Positions 1 through 6,152 of a stretch of 12,115 nt of DNA are shown piece after piece. The position numbers were made by a program, and so were the translations under genes. Position 1 is the stretch's first letter. Every line of letters starts with the position of its first letter. Where the stretch lies: assembly GCA_022615215.1 (NCBI GenBank), contig JAKEHD010000524.1, forward strand, positions 1 to 12,115, in the 5' to 3' direction. Under the pieces are notes generated by a model that saw only the letters and a list, made by a program, of their open reading frames with translations, had not been told where the DNA came from and ran no database searches. Source of the stretch: Blastocatellia bacterium. GTDB lineage: Bacteria > Acidobacteriota > Blastocatellia > UBA7656.

Positions 1-541
1 CACTCCACATAAGCGTTCCTCTCTGGAAAAATTTTCATTTTGCCCCGCGCGCAGTATAAACCAATCGCGCAGCTTTCGTGACAAAGTGCTGGCTAAGACT
101 CCGCGCGGCCAGCGCTACACGCAACTCTACTATAAGTTCTCGACTGAGGCCGTGGGCTTGATGATGCTCTCGCCCTCACTCATTCTCCGCTCGCGCGACA
201 TCTTTGAACGATACAAACCAGTCATCGGAGCGATGGTAAAGGGCGAACCTGTCACACTCACACAGGGCGACATCGAAGAGATCGACGGCTTCCTCAATGC
301 TTTCGCCTCAAAGGGTAGCTCCGAACTGCGCGAGACTTTGAAAGGCTTGTGCGAAGACCTGCGCGATCAGCAGGTACACCGGGAGTTCAACATCACCGTC
401 ACCGATGGGCCAAAGCGCGAACTGCCTGCACAGGGCACCGTTCAGTCAATCAAGCAGACCGGCATGATTATAGCTCCGCTCGGACTGCTCCTGTTCTGCT
501 TTTACCGGGTGATACCTCGCCGCAAGGAGGCAAAGACCGCG
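1..541 (+). pseudogene. 3' remnant of a CFI-box-type C-terminal domain with a membrane helix (partial)
   Basis: The reading frame of the downstream SBBP gene is open all the way back to base 2, so this piece either enters from the left edge or is a remnant. From about base 68 it reads like the conserved part of a CFI-box C-terminal domain, with SFRDKVLAKTPRGQRY, then LYYKFS, then a helical segment with ILRSRDIFERYKPVI. About 100 residues follow, rich in charged helices, then one membrane segment at roughly bases 463-510 (MIIAPLGLLLFCFY), then the basic PRRKEAK. A membrane helix plus basic residues is what one expects at the end of a protein, not the middle. The CFI box itself (usually CFIATAAYGS) is not visible upstream in any frame, so the 5' side looks truncated or rearranged near base 65. 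The family recognition is from memory and moderate. The alternative is a genuine N-terminal extension of the SBBP protein. Confidence 0.45.
524..530 (+). promoter_or_regulatory. Shine-Dalgarno site deciding the SBBP protein start
   Basis: AAGGAGG lies 11 bases before the TTG at 542. This is the only strong ribosome binding site in the neighbourhood, and it is immediately followed by a classical signal peptide. It supports initiation at 542 rather than at the upstream GTG codon at 86. Confidence 0.55.
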
Positions 542-2920
542 TTGAAAAGGTTCATCTGCGTGGCAGTTGCTCTGGTAATTGTCAGTTCTCAATGGCCGAC
601 GGCCAGTGGCCGATCAAACGAAAGTGGCCGACGGTCAGTCACCAGTGACCGGTTGAAGAATAATAGCGGGGGACTGCCGTTTACTTTTGAACCCAATCAA
701 GGGCAGATCGATCCGCAGGTAAAGTTTATCTCTCGCGGCCAGGGCTATACGATGTTCCTAACGCCTACAGAAGCGGTGATGAAACTGAAGAGTGAGAAGT
801 CAGGGGTTGGAAGTCAGAATCAAACGCCATCTCAACTGACCTCTGACCGCCGGCCGCCGACCACTGATGTGCTGCGCATAAGGATGGTCGGCGCAAACCC
901 GTATCCCAAGATCACAGGGATTGATAAACTGCCCGAGCGAGTGAATTACTTCATCGGCAGGAACCCGGCGAAATGGCGCGCCGATGTCCCGGCTTACACA
1001 AGAGTCAAATATGAGAGCATATATCGAGGGATCGACATGGTCTACTATGGCAAAGACGGAGAGCTTGAGTATGACTTCAACGTGGCTCCCGGAGCCGATC
1101 CCGCTCAGATAAGGCTCGGCTTTTGTGGCGCAGAAGGGATCGAGATCGCCCCCGATGGCGATCTCGTGCTGCGGGTCGCGGGCGGCGAGGTTCGGCAACG
1201 CAGGCCTGTGGCTTATCAGGAGCTAAAGGGTGAGCGCCGCGAGGTTACCTGTCGCTACACGATGCGCAATCAGGTGATAGGTCTTGACGTAGGTTCTTAC
1301 GATCGAAGCAAGCCGCTGGTCATCGATCCTGTGCTGATCTACTCGACTTATTTCGGAGGAAGCGGAAATGAAGAAGGCACCAGCATTGCAGTCGATTCGG
1401 CAGGCAATCTTTATGTGACAGGTTTCACCGATTCGGTGAATTTTCCGCTGGCAAACGCTTCGCAGCCGAACCTCGGCGGCGGTCAGCAAGATGCCTTTGT
1501 TGTGAAGCTCGACCCTTCCGGCACAAGAGCGATCTACTCAACCTATATCGGCGGCAACGGTCAGGATAATGGAACGAGAATCGTAGTCGATTCGGCGGGC
1601 AACGCATACATTACCGGCTTCACAGATTCGACCGACTTTCCTGTGAGGAACGCTCTACAGCCGACTAAAAAAGGAGACTTCAACTCTTTTGTGGTGAAAC
1701 TGCGCCCGTCCGGCTCTATGCTCAACTCGACACTCTTCGGCGGCAGCGCGAGCGATTATGGCAGCAGCATAGCTGTAGACCCTGCGGGCAATATATACGT
1801 CGCAGGTATTGCCACATCTCCCGATCTCCCTATGACCAATGCTTTTCAATCTACGCATGGCGGGCTTGTCGATATATTCGCGGCCAAGATCGCTCCGTCG
1901 GGCGACAATCTGATCTATTCAACATACCTGGGCGGTATCGGCATCGAAGGTGCCAGCAGCATCGCCGTCGATTCAGCGGGCAATCTCTACCTGACAGGAC
2001 TGACATCTTCATCAAACTTCCGCACGGTAAACGCTCTGCAAGCGAGCCACGGAGGGGGCGCGTTCGATGCCTTCGTCGTCAAGTTGAATCCGTCAGGCAC
2101 CGGGATCATCTACTCCACATATCTCGGCGGCCGAGGCGAAGATCGCGCGTTTCGGATAGCAGTCGACTCTGCGGGCGGCGCTTATGTGACAGGGGATACC
2201 GACTCGACTGACTTTCCGGTGGCGAACCCTGTGCAGCAATCCATTGGCGGGAGCGCAGACGCATTCGTAACCAAAATCAGTCCATCAGGCGCTGCATTAA
2301 CATACTCGACACTCTTCGGCGGCAGCGGCATAGATGGAGGCACTGCCATCGCAGTAGACTCTTCAGGCAACGCTTATGTGACAGGGTTTACGGCTTCAAC
2401 GAATCTTCCTCTGGTCGCGCCGTTGCAGCAGTCATTCGGCGGGGGCGGCTATGACAGTTTCATCGCGAAATTAAACCCGAACGGGTCGGCGCTTGATTAC
2501 TCGACATACCTGGGCGGAAGCGGAATTGATTCGGGCTTTGACATAGCAACGGACACAAGAGGCAGCGCTTACGTGATGGGAGTGACCGGTTCGACCGACC
2601 TTCCGACGGCAAATCCATTTCAGCAAAGCTATGGGGGCGGAGTGGCCGATCTGTTCATTACAAAGATCGGCTCTGGTCCCGTCATCACAGATGTGACCAT
2701 AAAGAAAGGGAAGCATCTGATCGTTTCGGGCAGTGAGTTTGAACGAGGCGCGGTGATACTGCTCAATGGCGAGGAGCAGAAGACCAAGTTCAAATCCGCA
2801 ACTTCGCTCAAAGGCAAGAAGGTGGCTCTGAAGATAGCGCCAGGCGCTATGGTGCGATTGCAGGTGAGAAATCCTGATGGCACGCTATCTTCAGAGATCG
2901 TTTTCACGCGGCCCGCGTAA
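542..2920 (+). CDS. Secreted SBBP beta-propeller repeat protein with C-terminal IPT-like domain
   Basis: This is an exported repeat protein of unknown ligand, 792 residues from the TTG at 542. Residues 1-22 form a signal peptide (LKRF, then hydrophobic ICVAVALVIV, then small residues). A conserved module follows (about residues 43-264), with LPFTFEPNQGQ, ERVNYFIG, YRGIDMVYYG and PLVIDPVLIYSTY; this is the domain, called DUF7948 as I recall, that precedes SBBP repeats. Seven SBBP repeats of about 63 residues span roughly 265-710, each with YSTYLGG, IAVDSAGNAYVTG, DFP and DAFVxKLxPSG. Seven units could close a propeller. The last 80 residues (ITDVTIKKGKHLIVSG to the end) look like an IPT/TIG fold. 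Oddities are two heptamer-repeat tracts inside the coding region that form linkers, and an upstream frame with no stop codon. The gene converges on pnp, with 57 bases between the stops. The GTG at 86 is the alternative start (944 residues). Confidence 0.85.
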   Translation: MKRFICVAVALVIVSSQWPTASGRSNESGRRSVTSDRLKNNSGGLPFTFEPNQGQIDPQVKFISRGQGYTMFLTPTEAVMKLKSEKSGVGSQNQTPSQLTSDRRPPTTDVLRIRMVGANPYPKITGIDKLPERVNYFIGRNPAKWRADVPAYTRVKYESIYRGIDMVYYGKDGELEYDFNVAPGADPAQIRLGFCGAEGIEIAPDGDLVLRVAGGEVRQRRPVAYQELKGERREVTCRYTMRNQVIGLDVGSYDRSKPLVIDPVLIYSTYFGGSGNEEGTSIAVDSAGNLYVTGFTDSVNFPLANASQPNLGGGQQDAFVVKLDPSGTRAIYSTYIGGNGQDNGTRIVVDSAGNAYITGFTDSTDFPVRNALQPTKKGDFNSFVVKLRPSGSMLNSTLFGGSASDYGSSIAVDPAGNIYVAGIATSPDLPMTNAFQSTHGGLVDIFAAKIAPSGDNLIYSTYLGGIGIEGASSIAVDSAGNLYLTGLTSSSNFRTVNALQASHGGGAFDAFVVKLNPSGTGIIYSTYLGGRGEDRAFRIAVDSAGGAYVTGDTDSTDFPVANPVQQSIGGSADAFVTKISPSGAALTYSTLFGGSGIDGGTAIAVDSSGNAYVTGFTASTNLPLVAPLQQSFGGGGYDSFIAKLNPNGSALDYSTYLGGSGIDSGFDIATDTRGSAYVMGVTGSTDLPTANPFQQSYGGGVADLFITKIGSGPVITDVTIKKGKHLIVSGSEFERGAVILLNGEEQKTKFKSATSLKGKKVALKIAPGAMVRLQVRNPDGTLSSEIVFTRPA
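581..651 (+). repeat. Heptamer-type short tandem repeat tract inside coding sequence
   Basis: Successive 7-base units can be read here: GTCAGTT, CTCAATG, GCCGACG, GCCAGTG, GCCGATC at 581-615, then after 8 bases GTGGCCG, ACGGTCA, GTCACCA, GTGACCG at 624-651. They approximate a GTCAGTG/GCCAGTG consensus, the same theme as the intergenic tract at 2945-2972. The tract encodes the polar linker between the signal peptide and the first folded domain of the SBBP protein. Confidence 0.55.
796..868 (+). repeat. Second in-frame heptamer tract inside the SBBP gene
   Basis: Units GAAGTCA, GGGGTTG, GAAGTCA, GAATCAA occupy 796-823, and AACTGAC, CTCTGAC, CGCCGGC, CGCCGAC, CACTGAT occupy 834-868 in perfect 7-base register. 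Both orientations of a GTCAGTG-like unit are present. The encoded peptide is a low-complexity, Ser/Thr/Gln/Arg/Pro-rich stretch between the strand ending AVMKLK and the strand starting VLRIRM, where members of this family usually have only a short loop. Confidence 0.6.
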
Positions 2921-2944
2921 TCGGCTGCCGGTGGCCGGTTCATC

Positions 2945-2972
2945 TTCACTGACCGCTGACTACTGACCACTG
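2945..2972. repeat. Intergenic heptamer repeat between convergent stops
   Basis: Four consecutive 7-base units, TTCACTG, ACCGCTG, ACTACTG and ACCACTG, fill most of the 57 bases between the SBBP stop and the pnp stop. On the minus strand they read as CAGTGGT-type units. They resemble the heptameric STRR repeats described in cyanobacteria, though identity with those is not claimed. No obvious U-tract terminator is seen between the two genes. Confidence 0.7.
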
Positions 2973-2977
2973 ACAGA

Positions 2978-5200
2978 TTATCGCCTTGGGCCGCGCGGCG
3001 GCCTTCGGTCGCGCGGGCCGTCGCGATGCGGCCCGCGCGGGCCTCGCCCTTCAGGGCCTCGCCCTTCACGAGGTCCCCTGTCAGCCTGACTGTTATCTTC
3101 ATAAGGTTCGCCGCGCTCTTCGAGCAGCACTGCGCGGCGCGACAGGCGTATCTTGCCCGACGGGTCCACGTTGATAACTTTCACGAGCAATTGCTGCCCC
3201 TCGTGAAGTTCGTCGCGGACTTCGCGCACGCGGTAGTCGGCTATCTCCGAAACATGAAGCAGGCCGTCCGTGCCTGGGAATATCTCGACGAAAGCGCCGA
3301 AATCGGCTATGCGCTGAACCGTGCCGAGATAGGTCTTGCCCATTTCAGGTACGGCCGTGATCTGTTCGATGGCCTGTTTGGCTTCTTCAGCCGCTTCCAG
3401 GTTGGCCGAAGCTATATTGATCCGGCCGTCGTCTGCAACGTCGATCTTGCACCCCGTCTTCTCGACAAGCGCGCGTATGACCTTGCCGCCCGGCCCTATG
3501 ACATCGCGTATCTTGTCTACGGGTATCTGTATCGTGAGGATGCGCGGCGCGTAAGGGCTTATCTCTTCGCGCGGGGCGGGCAGCGCCGCCTCCATTTTAT
3601 CGAGTATGTAGAGTCGTCCGTCGCGGGCCTGTCCGAGGGCGTCGGCCAGGATTTGTGCATTCACGCCGCCGACCTTGATATCCATCTGAAGCGCGGTTAT
3701 GCCGTCGCGCGTGCCCGCAACCTTGAAGTCCATATCGCCGTAGTGGTCTTCGGCCCCGGCGATGTCTGTCAGTATGGCGTACTTGTTTCCCTCCATCACA
3801 AGCCCCATCGCCACTCCCGCGACAGGCGCTTTCAGAGGCACGCCCGCATCCATAAGCGAGAGCGTCCCTCCGCATATACTTGCCATAGAGCTTGAGCCGT
3901 TGGATTCGGTGATATCGGAGACCACTCGCAGGATGTAAGGCCAATCTTCTTCGGGCGGGAGCATGGGTTCGATGGCTCTTCGGGCCAGCGCGCCGTGTCC
4001 GATCTCGCGGCGACCCGTCGAACCTATGCGGCCCGTCTCGCCGACGCAGAACGGCGGGAAGTTGTATGCCAGCAGGAACCGGCGTTTGATCTCTCCTTTT
4101 TCGAGATCATCCATATACTGAATGTCTTCGCTTGTGCCGAGCGTCGCCGTCACTATGGCCTGGGTTTCGCCGCGAGTAAACAATGCCGACCCGTGCGCCC
4201 GCGGCAGCCATCCTATATCTATGGAGATAGGCCGGATTTCGCTGAACCTGCGGCCGTCCGGGCGGTGTCGTTTGTCGAGTATGTCCTCGCGGAATACTTG
4301 CTCTTTGAACTGATCGAAGATGGTCGCGGCCATCTTTCGCTTCTCAGGCTCATCTTCCGGATAGGCCGATACAGTCTGCTCTTTCAACTTATCCACAAGG
4401 GCGTGGCTTTCCAGCTTTCCGCACTTGCTTGTGTCGAGCGCATCGCGCAGATCATCCGCGATGCGGCCCTCGATTTCGGCTTTCATCTCCTGATCGATCT
4501 CGGGCTTTACGACTTCGCGTTTCGTGATGCCGAGCTTCTGGTACATATCCTTCTGAAGCCGGCAGAGCTTTTTGATCTCGTTATGGCCGAACATCAATGC
4601 CTCGACCATGACCTCTTCGGTGACTTCATTCGCGCCCGCTTCGACCATCACTATGGCTTCTTCGGAGCCTGCGACTATCAGGTTGAGCGCCGAGGCCCGC
4701 GTCTGATCGTAGCTGGGATTGACGATGAAACGGTCTTCCGCGAGTCCCACTCGAACGCCCGCTATGGGGGTCTCGAACGGAATATCGGAAAGATAGAGGG
4801 CAGCCGACGCGCCTGTCATCGCAAGCACGTCCGGATCGAATTTCTCATCCGCCGAAAGCACGAACGCGATCACCTGAGTGTCGCCCCTGTAGCCTTCGGT
4901 AAAGAGTGGGCGAATGGGCCTGTCTATTTGCCGCGAGGTGAGCGTCTCTTTTTCAGAGGGCCGCCCTTCGCGGCGAAAATAATTGCCGGGGATGCGCCCG
5001 GCCGCATAACCGTACTCGCGGTACTCGACCGTGAGCGGGAAAAAACCCAATCCTTCGCGCGGCCCGGCCCCCACGGCCGCGACCAAGACTATCGTATCTC
5101 CGTAACGAACGATGACCGCTCCGTCGGCCTGCTTGGCCACTTTTCCGGTCTCTAACGAACACTCTATTCCTCCAAGCTGAACTGATTCCTTCAACTCCAT
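2978..5200 (-). CDS. pnp: Polyribonucleotide nucleotidyltransferase (PNPase)
   Basis: This is a phosphorolytic 3'-5' exoribonuclease (EC 2.7.7.8), a trimeric core enzyme of RNA decay. The 740 residues show the full family order. The first RNase PH domain is at about 13-145, then a helical linker to about 310. The second PH domain (about 313-545) carries FTRGETQ (341-347), SNGSSSMAS (434-442) and the catalytic GAEDHYGDMDFK with D485, D491 and K493, matching the metal and phosphate residues of characterised PNPases. A KH domain (about 553-612) has GPGG at 569-572, and an S1 domain covers about 619-690 (GTVQRIADFGAFVEI). The last 50 residues are an Arg/Gly/Pro-rich basic tail, probably an extra RNA-binding or partner-binding arm. 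The ATG at 5200 has a strong AAGGAGAT ribosome site (5205-5212) just upstream. It follows rpsO on the same strand, the classical rpsO-pnp order, and the structured leader suggests post-transcriptional control. Confidence 0.98.
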   Translation of the reverse strand: MELKESVQLGGIECSLETGKVAKQADGAVIVRYGDTIVLVAAVGAGPREGLGFFPLTVEYREYGYAAGRIPGNYFRREGRPSEKETLTSRQIDRPIRPLFTEGYRGDTQVIAFVLSADEKFDPDVLAMTGASAALYLSDIPFETPIAGVRVGLAEDRFIVNPSYDQTRASALNLIVAGSEEAIVMVEAGANEVTEEVMVEALMFGHNEIKKLCRLQKDMYQKLGITKREVVKPEIDQEMKAEIEGRIADDLRDALDTSKCGKLESHALVDKLKEQTVSAYPEDEPEKRKMAATIFDQFKEQVFREDILDKRHRPDGRRFSEIRPISIDIGWLPRAHGSALFTRGETQAIVTATLGTSEDIQYMDDLEKGEIKRRFLLAYNFPPFCVGETGRIGSTGRREIGHGALARRAIEPMLPPEEDWPYILRVVSDITESNGSSSMASICGGTLSLMDAGVPLKAPVAGVAMGLVMEGNKYAILTDIAGAEDHYGDMDFKVAGTRDGITALQMDIKVGGVNAQILADALGQARDGRLYILDKMEAALPAPREEISPYAPRILTIQIPVDKIRDVIGPGGKVIRALVEKTGCKIDVADDGRINIASANLEAAEEAKQAIEQITAVPEMGKTYLGTVQRIADFGAFVEIFPGTDGLLHVSEIADYRVREVRDELHEGQQLLVKVINVDPSGKIRLSRRAVLLEERGEPYEDNSQADRGPREGRGPEGRGPRGPHRDGPRDRRPPRGPRR

Positions 5201-5223
5201 AACTATCTCCTTCCCTATCCGCT

Positions 5224-5295
5224 GCGCGCCCTTTTCGAATGGCCCAGGAGGCGTGGCCGGACTGGCCTTTGGGATGTTTCGTTCCTGTTGCGCGC
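5224..5295 (-). promoter_or_regulatory. Foldable pnp 5' leader stem-loop
   Basis: On the minus strand the leader is bracketed by two self-complementary GCGCGC blocks (5290-5295 and 5224-5229) that can pair. Inside are CCCA/TGGG (5243-5246 with 5270-5273) and repeated GGCC blocks (such as 5255-5258 with 5264-5267) that can pair further. The structure ends about 11 bases upstream of the Shine-Dalgarno site. In enterobacteria a pnp leader stem is cut by RNase III and then used by PNPase to repress its own mRNA. A similar role here is inference. Confidence 0.4.
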
Positions 5296-5296
5296 G

Positions 5297-5325
5297 ATTG
5301 TAGTACTCATAAGATTTGGCTTGAA
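5297..5325 (-). promoter_or_regulatory. Candidate pnp promoter
   Basis: On the minus strand, TTCAAG (5320-5325) and TACAAT (5297-5302) are spaced by 17 bases. The -10 matches the sigma-70 consensus at five of six positions, the -35 at only three. The predicted start lies near 5290, exactly at the beginning of the GCGCGC stem of the leader. Confidence 0.35.
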
Positions 5326-5350
5326 TAGACGGTCTGTATCGACCCGCACA

Positions 5351-5410
5351 GCCTCCTCAAAAGAAGAGGCCACGAGGAGCGGTGGCAAATACGTCCGCGC
5401 TCCTGTGGCC
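5351..5410 (-). other. Two adjacent RNA stem-loops in the rpsO-pnp spacer
   Basis: Bases 5351-5370 form an 8-base stem with one mismatch around an AAAA loop on the plus strand (GCCTCCTC against GAAGAGGC). Bases 5368-5410 form a longer stem, GGCCAC/GTGGCC then GGAGCG/CGCTCC, around a loop of about 16 bases. The two share GGC at 5368-5370, so they compete at their junction. No U-tract follows on the minus strand, so processing or mRNA stability is likelier than simple termination. No convincing gene lies in 5201-5598; short open frames there look like chance. Confidence 0.45.
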
Positions 5411-5543
5411 ATCTGTGAAAATAATATCGGTCTTAAATGCAAAACGGCGCACCGAACCATAAACCACAGCAAATATCCGGCGATAGCCAGGATGCTTTAT
5501 GGGACGGGCTGTCAGGCGTCCGCTCGTTAGAGAATCGACGGTC

Positions 5544-5581
5544 GGCCGGGCCACTCCGGGTGGCTTTAAGAAATTCCGGCC
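5544..5581 (-). other. Nested hairpin just downstream of rpsO
   Basis: An outer GGCCGG/CCGGCC stem (5544-5549 with 5576-5581) encloses an inner GCCAC/GTGGC hairpin (5550-5564). It begins 18 bases after the rpsO stop on the minus strand. There is no run of U after it, so it may be a processing or stabilising 3' structure, or a weak attenuator between rpsO and pnp. Confidence 0.35.
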
Positions 5582-5598
5582 TTTCGCTGATTTGATCT

Positions 5599-5868
5599 CT
5601 ATTTCCTTAAACCCAGACGTCTGATGACTTCCCGGTAACGGTCGGCGTCCTTACCTCGCAAATAATCGAGCAATCGCCTGCGCTGGCTGACCAGCTTCAG
5701 CAATCCCCGCCTCGAATGATTGTCCTTCACGTGCGATTTGAAATGCTCTGTGAGGCTGTTGATACGTTGCGTGAGCAAAGCAACCTGGACCTCAGGTGAA
5801 CCGGTATCAGTCGCGTGCGTCTTATACTGACCAATTATCTCGATCTTAGCTTCCTTAGCTAAAGCCAC
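5599..5868 (-). CDS. rpsO: 30S ribosomal protein S15
   Basis: This is a small-subunit primary binding protein that sits on the central domain of 16S rRNA. The 89 residues match the usual length exactly. The family signature is complete: DTGSPEVQVALLTQRI (21-36), then LTEHFK, KDNHSRRGLLKLVSQRRRLLDYL, and the terminal RYREVIRRLGLRK. The start codon is GTG, with a GAGGAG ribosome site about 11 bases before it (5880-5885). It is first in the rpsO-pnp order, with a good extended -10 promoter upstream and a palindromic repeat element behind that. S15 commonly represses its own translation through its 5' UTR; the roughly 50-base leader here is long enough for that, but I see no structure that proves it. 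Confidence 0.98.
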   Translation of the reverse strand: MALAKEAKIEIIGQYKTHATDTGSPEVQVALLTQRINSLTEHFKSHVKDNHSRRGLLKLVSQRRRLLDYLRGKDADRYREVIRRLGLRK

Positions 5869-5924
5869 TATAGCTACACTCCTCTATACAGATAAGATTC
5901 TTCGTTCCATTTGAACCCACAAAA

Positions 5925-5952
5925 ATTATCACACGCCGCCCGCAACTGTAAA
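5925..5952 (-). promoter_or_regulatory. rpsO promoter, extended -10 type
   Basis: On the minus strand, TTTACA (5947-5952) and GATAAT (5925-5930) are separated by 16 bases, and the -10 is preceded by TGT, an extended -10 element. The predicted transcript start is near 5918, about 50 bases before the GTG start. Confidence 0.55.
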
Positions 5953-5971
5953 GCCCCTCGCACGGATGCAA

Positions 5972-6147
5972 GGGAGCAGGGGTGCAGAGGAGCAGGGGTG
6001 CCTGGATGATTAGGCGATCAGATGATTGTATGCAACTGAGTAATTGAATGGAGCAACTCCCCTGCATCTCTGCTCCTTGATGAAGATCAAAACCATCACC
6101 ATCACACTCATAGCTCCCCTGCACCCCTGCTCCCCCGCTCCTCTGCT
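5972..6147. repeat. GC-rich palindromic repeat element between rpsO and the SPOR gene
   Basis: GAGCAGGGGTGC occurs twice on the left (5974-5985 and 5990-6001), and its reverse complement occurs once on the right (6121-6132). GCAGAGGAGC on the left (5984-5993) is matched by GCTCCTCTGC on the right (6138-6147). The arms pair with an 8-base bulge on the right. Between them lies another hairpin, GGAGCA/TGCTCC (6050-6055 with 6071-6076). The element ends 5 bases before the SPOR gene stop and starts 20 bases upstream of the rpsO -35 box. It looks like a REP/MITE-like or STRR-like mobile repeat; there is no coding content I trust. Confidence 0.6.
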
Positions 6148-6152
6148 TACGC

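Noticed and set aside
3026..3895. Long plus-strand open frame opposite pnp (289 codons)
   Set aside because: It is the antisense shadow of pnp, lacks recognisable domains, and pnp on the other strand is certain.
3995..5155. Long plus-strand open frame opposite the 5' half of pnp (386 codons)
   Set aside because: Shadow frame caused by GC-rich codon use in pnp; no domain or ribosome site supports it.
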